Of a stretch of DNA of 64,000 bases, positions 52,292 to 60,835 are shown piece after piece; the stretch's first letter is position 1; each line of letters opens with the position of its first letter. The notes under the pieces are model-generated. The model was given only the letters and a program-made list of their open reading frames with translations, ran no database searches and had not been told where the DNA came from. A program made the translations under genes and the position numbers. Location: assembly GCA_944326325.1 (NCBI GenBank), contig CALVDQ010000011.1, forward strand, positions 1 through 64,000, given 5' to 3'. The stretch comes from an uncultured Bacteroidales bacterium. Lineage in GTDB: Bacteria > Bacteroidota > Bacteroidia > Bacteroidales > UBA932.

Positions 52292-52358
52292 ACGTACGTA
52301 CGGATGCTGGTGTCCTGCGATACGGAATTGACTGGAAAGATTTAAAAATCATTATATT

Positions 52359-54365
52359 ATGGCAAATAAAGGTACAATCGGAGTAACTACCGAGAATATT
52401 TTCCCGGTAATAAAGAAATTTCTGTATTCGGACCATGAGATTTTCCTTAGGGAGCTGGTGGCAAATGCTGTGGATGCCACGCAGAAGATGAAGGCTCTGG
52501 CACTTTCAGGTGACTGTAAGGAGGAGCTCGGGGACCTGTCTGTCAGGATAGAGCTGGATCCGGATGCAAGGACCCTTAAAATCATTGACCGTGGTATCGG
52601 TATGACGGAAGAGGAGGTCGACAAATATATAAACCAGATAGCCTTTTCCAGCGCCGGAGAGTTTCTTGAGAAATATAAGGACCAGATCAGCAATATTATC
52701 GGTCATTTCGGGCTGGGGTTCTATTCGGCGTTCATGGTGGCTGACAAGGTTACCATAGACACATTGTCATGGAAGGAAGGTGCAAAGGCCGTGAAATGGT
52801 CCTGCGATGGAAGTCCTGAATACGAGATATCTGAAAGCGACAAGACCGGAAGAGGGACTGTCATCACCCTGTATATAGGTGAAGACGAGAAAGAATTTGC
52901 CGAGAAGGGGAGGATACAGGGTCTGCTTGACAAATACTGCAAGTTCATGCCTGTGCCTGTCATTTTCGGCAAGGAGCAGGAATGGAAGGACGGCAAGTAT
53001 GTGGATACCGACAAGGACAACGTAATCAACAAGATAGAACCGTTATGGACAAAAAAGCCTTCGGAGATTAAGCCGGAGGAGTATATGGAGTTCTACAGGG
53101 CTCTCTATCCGATGCAGGATGAGCCGCTGTTCTACATACATCTTAATGTCGATTATCCGTTCCATCTGACAGGTATCCTCTATTTCCCTAAGATTAAGGA
53201 CAGGATGGAGCTTACCCGCAACAAGATACAGTTGTATTGCAACCAGATGTTCGTGACAGATTCAGTGGAGAATATCGTTCCTGATTTCCTTACGCTTCTG
53301 CATGGCGTGATAGATTCTCCTGATATTCCTCTGAATGTTTCCCGAAGCTATCTGCAGAGCGATGCCAATGTGAAGAAGATATCCGGATATATCACCAGGA
53401 AGGTGGCGGACAGGCTTGAAGAAATATTCAAGAACGAGAGAGAGGCCCTTGAAAGCAAGTGGGACAATCTGAAGCTTTTCATCGAATACGGTATGCTTTC
53501 CGACGAGAAGTTCTGCGAGAGGGCGATGAAGTTCTGCCTGCTCAAGAATACGGAAGGCAAGTATTCCAGTATCGATGACTACAGGAAAGCGATAGAGGGC
53601 GAGCAGACAGATAAGGACAAGAAGGTTGTCTTCCTCTATGCTACCGATCCTGTGGCACAGTACCCGTACGTCGAGGCTGCCAGGAAGAAGGGTTACGATG
53701 TGCTCCTTATGGACTGCCAGCTTGATGCGCATTTCGTCAACCTTCTCGAAACAAAGATCGAGAACAGCCGTTTTGCGAGGGTTGACTCGGACAGCATAGA
53801 TAATCTTATTCCAAAGGAGGAGAAGATACGTCCGGAACTTTCGGCCCAGGACAAGTCCGATCTCGACGTGATTTTCAAGAGTGTGCTTCCTTCGGAGAAC
53901 AACTATTATGTCAATGCCGAGAATCTCGGGGAGAATATGTCTCCTATCCTGATTACCCAGTCCGAGTTCATGAGGCGTTACAGGGATATGTCATCCCTTG
54001 GTGGCGGATTGAATTTCTACGGTGAGATGCCGGAGTCCTACAATATTACTGTGAATATGCAGAATCCGCTGATCCTCAAGATAATGGGTGCAAAGGCCGA
54101 AGCTTTTGCAGGAAAGGAGGTCGCAGATCCTGTCGCCGAACTGCCTGAAGGTGCATCGGAAGACCAGAAGAAAGAGGCCGAGAGCAAGAAGGAAGCGGCT
54201 GTGGAAGCCAGGAATTCGGAACTAAAGGAGTTTGCCGAAGGAAACGAGATCCTGAAGCAGGTTACGGATCTGGCCTTGCTTGCCAACGGGATGCTCAAGG
54301 GAAAAAGTCTCAGCGATTTCATTTCACGCAGCGAGCAGGTGGTTGCTGACGCTTATCTGAAGTAG
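52359..54365 (+). CDS. htpG: Hsp90-family chaperone HtpG
   Basis: An ATP-dependent homodimeric chaperone of the cytoplasm. The 668 residues show the GHKL ATPase: LRELVANAVDATQKM (Asn/Asp), KIIDRGIGMTEEEV, GHFGLGFYSAFMVADKV and TGRGTVITLYI. The middle domain includes PLNVSRSYLQSD with the catalytic Arg. The final third is shorter and less conserved and includes a Lys/Glu/Ala-rich stretch (about 590-630). It is about 40 residues longer than E. coli HtpG. Upstream are two hairpins; a classical promoter was not found. Confidence 0.96.
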   Translation: MANKGTIGVTTENIFPVIKKFLYSDHEIFLRELVANAVDATQKMKALALSGDCKEELGDLSVRIELDPDARTLKIIDRGIGMTEEEVDKYINQIAFSSAGEFLEKYKDQISNIIGHFGLGFYSAFMVADKVTIDTLSWKEGAKAVKWSCDGSPEYEISESDKTGRGTVITLYIGEDEKEFAEKGRIQGLLDKYCKFMPVPVIFGKEQEWKDGKYVDTDKDNVINKIEPLWTKKPSEIKPEEYMEFYRALYPMQDEPLFYIHLNVDYPFHLTGILYFPKIKDRMELTRNKIQLYCNQMFVTDSVENIVPDFLTLLHGVIDSPDIPLNVSRSYLQSDANVKKISGYITRKVADRLEEIFKNEREALESKWDNLKLFIEYGMLSDEKFCERAMKFCLLKNTEGKYSSIDDYRKAIEGEQTDKDKKVVFLYATDPVAQYPYVEAARKKGYDVLLMDCQLDAHFVNLLETKIENSRFARVDSDSIDNLIPKEEKIRPELSAQDKSDLDVIFKSVLPSENNYYVNAENLGENMSPILITQSEFMRRYRDMSSLGGGLNFYGEMPESYNITVNMQNPLILKIMGAKAEAFAGKEVADPVAELPEGASEDQKKEAESKKEAAVEARNSELKEFAEGNEILKQVTDLALLANGMLKGKSLSDFISRSEQVVADAYLK

Positions 54366-54479
54366 CTGTTACGGTTGACATGGATCGGGGGAGATATATT
54401 CCTGGCCAGGGAAAACAAGCCAGGGAAAAAGTATCTTCCCCGTTCGTGTATATGGCCGGAAAAGGAAGCCGGAAGTTGG

Positions 54480-55070
54480 TCAGTTGCGGATAAGGTTGAG
54501 GAATTCGTTGCGTGTCCTTTCGTCTTTCAGGAATACTCCGGAGAATGCTGAAGTGGTCGTGATTGCGTTTGCTTTCTGTACGCCCCTTATCTGCATACAG
54601 GTGTGGGCTGCTTCGATGACGACTGCCACGCCGAGGGGATGGAGGGTCTGCTGGATGCAGTCCCTTATCTGTACGGTCAGTCTTTCCTGGACCTGAAGAC
54701 GTCTGGCATAAGTTTCCACAACTCTTGCAATCTTGCTGAGTCCGGTGATGTACCCGTCCGGGATATAGGCGACGTGCGCCTTGCCGATGAAGGGCATGAT
54801 GTGGTGTTCGCAGGTTGAGTACAGTTCGATATCCTTTACCAGAACCATCTGCTTGTATTCTTCCTTGAAGATGGCGCCCCTGATGATTTCCGCCCCGTCC
54901 TGACAGTAGCCCTGGGTAAGGAACTGGAGTGCTTTTGCGACTCTTTCGGGGGTTTTTACAAGCCCTTCACGGTCAGGATCTTCGCCGAGGAGTTTCAGTA
55001 TTTCCCTATAGTGTCCGGCTATGAGCTCCGTGGTGCTGCCGGTGTATATGTCTTCTTTAGTGTATGCCAT
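54480..55070 (-). CDS. folE: GTP cyclohydrolase I
   Basis: FolE converts GTP to 7,8-dihydroneopterin triphosphate, the entry to folate and possibly queuosine-related pterins. The 196-residue protein has the zinc ligands of [11 protein letters not shown] and [11 protein letters not shown], the [12 protein letters not shown]-terminal helix and [24 protein letters not shown] -7-like TATTTTTG lies at 55121-55128 on the reverse strand, opposite the DUF2795 promoter. Confidence 0.96.
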   Translation of the reverse strand: MAYTKEDIYTGSTTELIAGHYREILKLLGEDPDREGLVKTPERVAKALQFLTQGYCQDGAEIIRGAIFKEEYKQMVLVKDIELYSTCEHHIMPFIGKAHVAYIPDGYITGLSKIARVVETYARRLQVQERLTVQIRDCIQQTLHPLGVAVVIEAAHTCMQIRGVQKANAITTTSAFSGVFLKDERTRNEFLNLIRN

Positions 55071-55120
55071 GATGCCGGTTGCTTTTGAATGTTATGTTAA
55101 TTGTCTGTTACAATCGGTCG

Positions 55121-55128
55121 CAAAAATA
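55121..55128 (-). promoter_or_regulatory. -7 element for folE
   Basis: The reverse strand reads TATTTTTG, a consensus match; the predicted leader is about 45 nt. No clear -33 TTTG is present. Confidence 0.45.
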
Positions 55129-55160
55129 GCAAAAAGAATCCATCTTATATTTTTTTTGTA

Positions 55161-55168
55161 TATATTTG
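55161..55168 (+). promoter_or_regulatory. -7 element for the DUF2795 gene
   Basis: TATATTTG is a full match; the start would be near 55174, giving a leader of about 70 nt. This excludes the longer in-frame extension starting at 55101. Confidence 0.5.
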
Positions 55169-55244
55169 CGTCCTGTTTGGTCGCAAGACCTTCCGAGGGG
55201 ATTGCAAACACCTGAATATAAACGATATAAAACTGAATTTAATT

Positions 55245-55466
55245 ATGTATTGGACACTTGAACTTGCGTACAGGCTTGAAGACGCTCCCTGGCCGGCTAC
55301 CAAAGAGGAACTAATCGACTATGCCACGCGTTCCGGGGCGCCTCTTGAAGTAGTGGAAAATCTTGAAGAGCTGGAGGATGACGGCGAGATTTATGAAAGC
55401 ATCGAAGATATTTGGCCAGATTATCCTACAAAGGATGATTTCTTTTTCAACGAGGAAGAATATTGA
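55245..55466 (+). CDS. Small DUF2795 family protein
   Basis: A 73-residue acidic protein beginning MYWTLELAYRLEDAPWPATKEELIDYA. The DUF2795 pattern (PWPATKEELIDYATRSGAPLEVVENLEEL) is clear. Its role is unknown; related small proteins are conserved in Bacteroidota. The acidic C-terminus is rich in Asp/Glu/Phe. It has its own promoter and a strong terminator and is the last core-genome gene before the mobile island. Confidence 0.8.
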   Translation: MYWTLELAYRLEDAPWPATKEELIDYATRSGAPLEVVENLEELEDDGEIYESIEDIWPDYPTKDDFFFNEEEY

Positions 55467-55471
55467 TTGAC

Positions 55472-55508
55472 AAAAACGGCTTCCAGGTACTCTGGAGGCC
55501 GTTTTTTT
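55472..55508 (+). terminator. Terminator after the DUF2795 gene
   Basis: AAAACGGC...CCAG and CTGG...GCCGTTTT form a long stem (about 55473-55506) followed by TTTTTTT. It starts just after the stop at 55466. Confidence 0.88.
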
Positions 55509-55515
55509 ACTTATT

Positions 55516-55541
55516 AGTGCCATTTCTGCGGAAATGGCACT
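55516..55541. repeat. Perfect 11-bp hairpin at the left edge of the mobile island
   Basis: AGTGCCATTTC (55516-55526), loop TGCG, GAAATGGCACT (55531-55541). It lies between the last core terminator and the integrase and could be part of an attachment or recombination site, or a second terminator (TTTT at 55547). Confidence 0.5.
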
Positions 55542-55582
55542 ATGCGTTTTACGGTATTCTATGGCAGGGTGCGGAAGAATAA

Positions 55583-55608
55583 ACTTACTAAAAACTTGAC
55601 TAGTAAGT
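55583..55608. promoter_or_regulatory. Inverted repeat upstream of the integrase
   Basis: ACTTACTA (55583-55590) and TAGTAAGT (55601-55608) are inverted around ten bases; flanking GAATA/ATTC extends the dyad imperfectly. It is placed just before the integrase promoter and could bind a regulator or the recombinase itself. Confidence 0.4.
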
Positions 55609-55631
55609 ATTCTTAAAATTATAAAAATAAG

Positions 55632-55639
55632 TATATTTG
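55632..55639 (+). promoter_or_regulatory. -7 element for the integrase
   Basis: TATATTTG is a full match, ending 16 nt before the ATG; the leader would be about 11 nt. Confidence 0.5.
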
Positions 55640-55655
55640 CAAAAAGAGAATACTT

Positions 55656-56972
55656 ATGGGAAAGATCAAGTCGGAAATACCTAAAGGTCATTTTGTCTTC
55701 AGGAACGCCCCCAATACCAAAGGGGAGAGAGCATTGAATCTCCAGTATGTATGCAACGGTGTCCCCGTTTACAAGACTACCGGCATTTTTCTTAATCCAG
55801 ACATGTGGAATGCTACGGCACAGGAAGTACGCGCGAAGTGCCCGGATGCGACGAGGCTCAACAGAAAACTGAAGACTTTCAAAAGCAGCATAGATGCCCA
55901 GCTGTATGATTGCGATGATGTAATCACAGTGGATGTCCTCAGGTCTATAATCAAGGGGACATACGGCCAGACAGGGAAGGACAGCTCATTCATCCTCTAT
56001 GCCCAGAAGTACAACGAGTCCCGCTACCAGCAGGGCAAAATCGGCTATTCTACATATTACAATGCTACATTGAGCCTGCAGCATTTCAAACGGTATTTCA
56101 TGGAGAACAACATTCCGGAGCCGAAAGTATCCGGGCTCACCATAGGCATGGTTGACGGTTTCAAGGAGTGGAACCTTACGAGTGCCAAGGTGAAGTCCAA
56201 GGAGACTATAAACAAAAAACTTACCCCAATTATAAAGGCAGCGCGGTATGCTTCAGACAACGGCCTTCTCGATCCGAAGACTGCTATAGCTATTTCCCTG
56301 TCGTATTTTGATGTCAAACAGCGTAAATACGAGGGCGAGGCAGATGAAAGGGAAATCCGTTATCTTGATGAAAGCCAGATAGCCAAGGTAAAGGAAATAT
56401 ACAGGACAATCCACGATGTAAGGAGACTCCGGATACTTGATATTTTCCTGTTTGCCTACTACGCCTGCGGCCTCAGGGCTTCAGATGTCGTAACTCTTGA
56501 GTGGAGTCATGTGAATTTCGAGGCCAGGGAATTGACAAAACAGATAGTCAAGACCAAGAACACTTTGCGGATACCTCTCTGTGATGAAGCAATCAAGATA
56601 TTGAGGAAGTATCGGGAAGAGAACAAAAATCCGCGTTTTGTATTCAACTGTCTTCCGGCAGACTTCAACCTGGAGGATCCTGCGCGGCTCGATACCTGCC
56701 TTAAAAGCAACAACCGGAATTTCCAGACTTCATTGAGGACAATCGGCAAGAAACTGGGCCTGCCGTTTAATCTGACAATGCATGTAGCCAGGCATTCATT
56801 CGCGGTGCAGGCCCTGAACAACGGAATGAATGTCCATATAATAAGTACCCTTATGGGGCATTCGTCCATTATGGCCACGGAAAAGGTCTATGCGAAATTC
56901 CTGAACAAAACGCTCGACCAGGCCCTGATAGACAAGATGCCGTTCAGTTTTTCATCACAGCCCGATAAGTAG
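55656..56972 (+). CDS. Tyrosine-type site-specific integrase
   Basis: A 438-residue phage-type recombinase. The N-terminal arm-binding region and SAM-like core-binding domain (about 110-215) precede a catalytic domain. Its residues are Arg274 (ACGLRASD), His376 and Arg379 (HVARHS), His402 (LMGHSS) and nucleophile Tyr412 (EKVYAKF), with a Lys near 300. All are present, so it should be active. Its position at the left edge, with hairpins upstream, suggests it drove integration of the island 55500-62965. Confidence 0.92.
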   Translation: MGKIKSEIPKGHFVFRNAPNTKGERALNLQYVCNGVPVYKTTGIFLNPDMWNATAQEVRAKCPDATRLNRKLKTFKSSIDAQLYDCDDVITVDVLRSIIKGTYGQTGKDSSFILYAQKYNESRYQQGKIGYSTYYNATLSLQHFKRYFMENNIPEPKVSGLTIGMVDGFKEWNLTSAKVKSKETINKKLTPIIKAARYASDNGLLDPKTAIAISLSYFDVKQRKYEGEADEREIRYLDESQIAKVKEIYRTIHDVRRLRILDIFLFAYYACGLRASDVVTLEWSHVNFEARELTKQIVKTKNTLRIPLCDEAIKILRKYREENKNPRFVFNCLPADFNLEDPARLDTCLKSNNRNFQTSLRTIGKKLGLPFNLTMHVARHSFAVQALNNGMNVHIISTLMGHSSIMATEKVYAKFLNKTLDQALIDKMPFSFSSQPDK

Positions 56973-57028
56973 CGCAACTTCTCTAATAATAAGCGATCAA
57001 AATTATTTTCAGAATGAATTAAGTTTAT

Positions 57029-57078
57029 TATTTTTGCTAAAAATAAGAATTACTTACTTTTCAAATTTATAAGAATTA
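57029..57078 (+). promoter_or_regulatory. Promoter and direct-repeat operator of the AbrB/PIN module
   Basis: TATTTTTG (57029-57036) is the -7 box. Downstream, ATAAGAATTA occurs at 57043-57052 and again at 57069-57078, where its last base is the A of the start codon. Repeats covering the start site are a common autoregulation layout for antitoxins. Confidence 0.5.
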
Positions 57079-57341
57079 TGGCAACAATAGCATCAATGTC
57101 ATCGAGAGGACAGATAGTGCTTCCGGTCTCCATAAGAAGAAAAATGAATCTTGGGGAAGGCTCACAGTTCCTTGTCATATCAGATGATGAGAACATATTG
57201 CTGAAACCTATAAGGGAACCGTCCTTGGATGAATTTTATTCATTGATTGAAAAGGCACAGGAAACAGCTAAAAAGATTGGCCTGACCGAAGAAGATATCA
57301 ATACCGTAATTAAGGAAGCGAGAGCGGAGAAGCGGAAATGA
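57078..57341 (+). CDS. AbrB/MazE-type antitoxin
   Basis: An 87-residue SpoVT/AbrB swapped-hairpin DNA-binding protein: SRGQIVLPVSIRRKMNLGEGSQFLVISDDENILLKPI occupies residues 9-46, followed by a helical C-terminal tail that would wrap the toxin. It overlaps the PIN-domain gene by four bases (ATGA), the standard arrangement of a type II toxin-antitoxin operon. The direct repeat in its leader fits autorepression. Confidence 0.88.
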   Translation: MATIASMSSRGQIVLPVSIRRKMNLGEGSQFLVISDDENILLKPIREPSLDEFYSLIEKAQETAKKIGLTEEDINTVIKEARAEKRK

Positions 57342-57724
57342 GAATAGTAGTAGATACTAATGTCATAGCCTCTGCCATATACTTTGAAGGGAAGCCATAC
57401 GAATTGCTTAAACTGATTATGGAAGAAAGGATTTCCGCCATAGCCAGTAAAGATATTGTTGAAGAATATGAGGAAATCCTTGCCAGGTTGCAGCAGAAAT
57501 TCCCTAAATTAAGCAAATCAGTCCCGTTTCATGAAATTGTAGGAAAGTTGATCATAATAAATGTCTCATCTGATATCTATGTATGCAGAGATCCGGATGA
57601 TGACAAATTTATATCCTGTGCAGTCGATGGGAAATGCGTATATATCGTTAGTGGTGACAATGACCTGTTGACATTGAAAAATTACGAAGTAATTGAGATA
57701 ATAACAGTAGCACAGTTTTTTTGA
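57338..57724 (+). CDS. PIN-domain toxin (COG1569 type)
   Basis: A 128-residue predicted ribonuclease. The PIN-fold acids are in IVVDTNVIASA (Asp6), VEEYEEIL (Glu) and CRDPDDDKFISCAVDG (Asp cluster), followed by IVSGDNDLLTL. Paired with the AbrB-like gene it forms a toxin-antitoxin system of the COG1569 family, likely stabilising the island. The target RNA cannot be inferred. Confidence 0.87.
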   Translation: MRIVVDTNVIASAIYFEGKPYELLKLIMEERISAIASKDIVEEYEEILARLQQKFPKLSKSVPFHEIVGKLIIINVSSDIYVCRDPDDDKFISCAVDGKCVYIVSGDNDLLTLKNYEVIEIITVAQFF

Positions 57725-57778
57725 AAGATTCAACGAGTAATAATACACTCTTTCAGACAACATATCTGTTTGTAGTAT

Positions 57779-58039
57779 TCAGTTCTTTTTAGGAAGCCTG
57801 AAAGCATCATAGTGGTTACTCAAAAGGAACCTGCGGATATCCTCGTCTGAATAGAAAAACTTGTCTCCGATTTTAGTGTATGGCAGATATCCTTCTTCCC
57901 GGTATTTCCGCAGAGTCCTTTCGCTGACTCCCAGCAAAGCCATTATGGATTCGTTGTTGTAGACTTTCAGAGTTACTTTTGCGAGTCTTGCCAAAGCATC
58001 TACCAGTTTGTTGATACTGATTGAAGTATGATCTTCCAT
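57779..58039 (-). CDS. Excisionase-like helix-turn-helix protein
   Basis: An 86-residue protein with a winged-helix/MerR-like HTH (HTH_17): SIMALLGVSERTLRKYREEGYLPYTKIGDKFFYSDEDIRRFL at residues 33-74. The N-terminal 30 residues are helical. Such proteins accompany tyrosine recombinases in Bacteroidales elements and promote excision or regulate transfer genes. A promoter (CTTG-N19-TACCTTTG, reverse strand 58093-58063) lies just upstream. Confidence 0.82.
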   Translation of the reverse strand: MEDHTSISINKLVDALARLAKVTLKVYNNESIMALLGVSERTLRKYREEGYLPYTKIGDKFFYSDEDIRRFLLSNHYDAFRLPKKN

Positions 58040-58062
58040 TTGTTCCGCCTTTGATTTCGGGA

Positions 58063-58093
58063 CAAAGGTATGAATTTATTTTATAAATACAAG
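58063..58093 (-). promoter_or_regulatory. Promoter of the excisionase-like gene
   Basis: The reverse strand shows CTTG (58093-58090), a 19-nt spacer and TACCTTTG (58070-58063). The -33 box has one mismatch. Confidence 0.5.
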
Positions 58094-58138
58094 TGTTTTG
58101 CTAATATATTGTAGAAATATGCAGTAAGAGGCGGCAGT

Positions 58139-58630
58139 TTATTTTTGCAATGTGTATATCTGGAACTCGACTGTGGAATTGAACTGGGCAGCTATTTCCT
58201 GAAGTCTTTGAAGGCTTATGCTGCTTTTTTTGATCATGTCTCTTGCTCCCTGGTCGCTTATGTTCCTCTTTGCGGCAAATTCAGGTATCGAGCACCCTAA
58301 AGCCTCTATGTATCTTTTCAATACATTCTCTTTGTGCATGGCCTCGGAATCCGTGACCATAATGTCAGTGATGTCTTTGCCGTTTCTTGTGATGCGCATA
58401 CTCAATTTCGAGCCAAATGCTGCGCAAATGTCTGCAAGCATGGATAGCTTCATGTCATCCTTGCTGATTGCGCGAGAAATCGTACTTTCTGCAATTTTTG
58501 TGGCTTCGAAAATCTGTTTTCCCGATAGACCGATACTATCTTTCCAGTCAAGAAAAAATTTCAATCTCTTGACTTTTAGGATATTCTCCTTACTGGTGCC
58601 TCTTCCCCTTCTTGTGTTAGCTTCAATCAT
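58139..58630 (-). CDS. Regulator with two helix-turn-helix units
   Basis: A 163-residue protein with two similar XRE-like units: FLDWKDSIGLSGKQIFEATKIAESTISRAISKDDMKLSMLADICAAFGSKLSM (about 27-80) and RYIEALGCSIPEFAAKRNISDQGARDMIKKSSISLQRLQEIAAQFNSTVEF (about 106-157). Each pairs a recognition helix with a short strand, so one chain might bind DNA as a pseudo-dimer. The N-terminus is basic. A TATATTTG box lies at 58718-58725 (reverse strand). No cognate partner is seen; it probably regulates island genes. Confidence 0.72.
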   Translation of the reverse strand: MIEANTRRGRGTSKENILKVKRLKFFLDWKDSIGLSGKQIFEATKIAESTISRAISKDDMKLSMLADICAAFGSKLSMRITRNGKDITDIMVTDSEAMHKENVLKRYIEALGCSIPEFAAKRNISDQGARDMIKKSSISLQRLQEIAAQFNSTVEFQIYTLQK

Positions 58631-58717
58631 TAAATTAGCAAATAACTTGTATTGCTCAAAGAAATGAAGTATTATTGCAGATGCTAATTATATTGTTATT
58701 CTGCTTGTAGTATATCG

Positions 58718-58725
58718 CAAATATA
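58718..58725 (-). promoter_or_regulatory. -7 element for the two-HTH regulator
   Basis: The reverse strand reads TATATTTG, about 80 nt before the start codon. No perfect -33 box is seen (TTTC near 58739-58736). Confidence 0.4.
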
Positions 58726-58770
58726 AGAAGAAGTCGAAAGCAATGCAAGCAAAAAGAGGCAATACAGCAG

Positions 58771-59712
58771 ATGATAATTGAAGAAATGAAAGAAATGCTG
58801 AAATCAGTCCCTATATTGCATATTCTGAAATCGATGGGCTATGAAATAAACGGAAGAAGAGGAATGTATCTGTCCCCTTTCAGGAAAGAATCGATACCAT
58901 CATTCCATGTCGATTCCAGGCTGAATGTCTGGTATGACTTCGGCAAGGGGGAAGGCGGTGACAATATCCGGCTTGTCCAGCTTCTCAAGGGATACAGTTT
59001 TAAAGAGGCTGTGCATTTTATAGAAAATATACAGGGCATATACACTGCACCCATAATTAAAACCTGCAACATATCATCAAATGTCAGGCAATCAAGTTTG
59101 GTTCCGGTATTGATTACGGATATTGTAAATCCGGCACTGCTTGACTATGCAGCTTCAAGAGGTATTCCTTCAAATATCCTCAGACAATTCTGCAGACAAG
59201 TTCATTACAGAAATCTAAATAACGGAAAGGAGTATTATGCAATAGGTTTCCCTAACAACAATAATGGATTTGTATTGCGAAGTGCCTATTTCAAAGGTAC
59301 CTCAAAAGGCGGAATTACGACACTTGACCCTGAAGGCAGAATAGTGCAACGTCCAGCGTCAGAAATTACCCTGGTCTTTGAAGGCTTCTTTAATTTTCTG
59401 TCGTACCTGGCAATCAGGAAAAAAATCATACCAGGGGACGATGTGCTTGTCATGAACAGTGTTGGGAACATAAAGGCGTCGTTATCATGGGTCTCAGCAC
59501 ATAAAGAAGCTGAATGTTATCTTGATAATGATGCGCCAGGCAGAAAAACTCTTGACAGTATCACTGACAGATGCCCTGGGGTAGAAATATGCAATCATTC
59601 CATTGAATATGACGGATTCAATGATCTTAATGAATATCTGAAAGCGAGACTGTCGGAAAATCTTGAACAAAACATAGGAACAATAGAAGTTGTCAAACAT
59701 ATAAAACATTGA
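58771..59712 (+). CDS. Primase-like protein with toprim domain
   Basis: A 313-residue relative of the DnaG-type CHC2/toprim proteins carried by Bacteroidales mobilisable elements. The N-terminal region aligns with the primase zinc-ribbon fold (YLSPFRKESIPSFHVDSRLNVWYDFGKGEGGD), but the Cys/His ligands are absent. The toprim part has the acidic motif VFEGFFNFLSYLA and the LDNDAPGRKTLD pair. It may prime replication of the mobile element after transfer. ardC follows 3 nt later. Confidence 0.8.
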   Translation: MIIEEMKEMLKSVPILHILKSMGYEINGRRGMYLSPFRKESIPSFHVDSRLNVWYDFGKGEGGDNIRLVQLLKGYSFKEAVHFIENIQGIYTAPIIKTCNISSNVRQSSLVPVLITDIVNPALLDYAASRGIPSNILRQFCRQVHYRNLNNGKEYYAIGFPNNNNGFVLRSAYFKGTSKGGITTLDPEGRIVQRPASEITLVFEGFFNFLSYLAIRKKIIPGDDVLVMNSVGNIKASLSWVSAHKEAECYLDNDAPGRKTLDSITDRCPGVEICNHSIEYDGFNDLNEYLKARLSENLEQNIGTIEVVKHIKH

Positions 59713-59715
59713 CTT

Positions 59716-60819
59716 ATGGGAATATCTGGAAGCATAGATCCGATAGCTAGAAAGTATGCTGATATATTTGTAGCAAAATTTTCCGAGATAGACGCAAATG
59801 GCTGGCAGAAACCATGGATATGTGCCCGTCCGGATATCGTGCCACAGAACATTTCAGGCAGACCGTATAAGAATGGAAACGCATTGTTCCTTATGCTGGC
59901 AGCATCTGTAAAACAATACAGATACCCTCTGTTTCTGACATATAATCAGGCAAAGAATTTTGGCGCCAATGTCCGTAAGGGAGAGACATCATATCCTGTC
60001 GTATATTATGCCGAGTCAGTATGTGATGCCGAGACAGGTCATAAGACAGACATTACTCCTGAAGAATATCGCCTGATGGATAAGGAAGAAAAACAGCAAT
60101 ATAAATTGAAATGTCAGATGATAAAGAACAATGTATTCAATCTTGACCAGACCAATATCGCAGAAGCAAGACCTGATATTATAAGAAAACTTGACAAGAA
60201 GTATTGCTCGGCAGAGGAGAAAACAATAAGGGATACAGAGGTCCTGAAAGTAGACAAGATGCTCCAAGAGCAGACATGGCTTTGTCAGATTAAGTTATCT
60301 GAAGGGGATTCCGCGTATTACAGTATATCAAAAGATTTTATTGAAGTCCCCGCAAAAACGAGATTCCCTGATCAAAGATATTTTTACGGGACATTATATC
60401 ACGAAATGGCTCATTCTACAGGAGCACCCGGCAGACTGGACAGGGACCTGACCGGAGGCTTCGGGTCGAAACTTTATGCCGGCGAGGAACTTGTCGCAGA
60501 ATTGTCTTCGGCGATAATGTCTTGCATTACCGGTCTTGATTCTACTATAAAAGAAGAGAATCTGCAGTATCTGAAGAACTGGTCCGAAGTAATAACAGAC
60601 GATCCTAAAATCATCTTTTCAGCAGTAGCTAAGGCTTCAGCCGCAGCCAATATGATATGCAGGGAATTGAAAATCGAACAGGCTCAGGGCATTGATATGA
60701 CAGATTTGACAGAAGATGTAAATGTCAGTAAGAATATGTATAGTGCATTGGCGGATATGTCAGTAGAACAGCAGGCAGCTCAGGAAAATCTGTACTCAGG
60801 AGTCTCAATGCACAGATAG
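59716..60819 (+). CDS. ArdC-like antirestriction protein
   Basis: A 367-residue protein with an ArdC/DUF1738-type N-terminal ssDNA-binding domain (about 10-135; NGWQKPWICARPDIVPQNISGRPYKNGNALFL). It also has a zincin-like metallopeptidase domain with HEMAH at 229-233 and downstream EELVAELSSA (third ligand Glu). Homologues on plasmids protect incoming DNA from restriction. Between the domains is a Lys/Glu-rich insert (about 115-180). It is cotranscribed with the primase-like gene. Confidence 0.87.
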   Translation: MGISGSIDPIARKYADIFVAKFSEIDANGWQKPWICARPDIVPQNISGRPYKNGNALFLMLAASVKQYRYPLFLTYNQAKNFGANVRKGETSYPVVYYAESVCDAETGHKTDITPEEYRLMDKEEKQQYKLKCQMIKNNVFNLDQTNIAEARPDIIRKLDKKYCSAEEKTIRDTEVLKVDKMLQEQTWLCQIKLSEGDSAYYSISKDFIEVPAKTRFPDQRYFYGTLYHEMAHSTGAPGRLDRDLTGGFGSKLYAGEELVAELSSAIMSCITGLDSTIKEENLQYLKNWSEVITDDPKIIFSAVAKASAAANMICRELKIEQAQGIDMTDLTEDVNVSKNMYSALADMSVEQQAAQENLYSGVSMHR

Positions 60820-60835
60820 TGCCTGTGTAGAGTTT

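Noticed and set aside
54400..54430. Terminator after htpG
   Set aside because: Inverted CCTGGC/GCCAGG elements are present, but there is no T-run in the + direction and the stem is imperfect.
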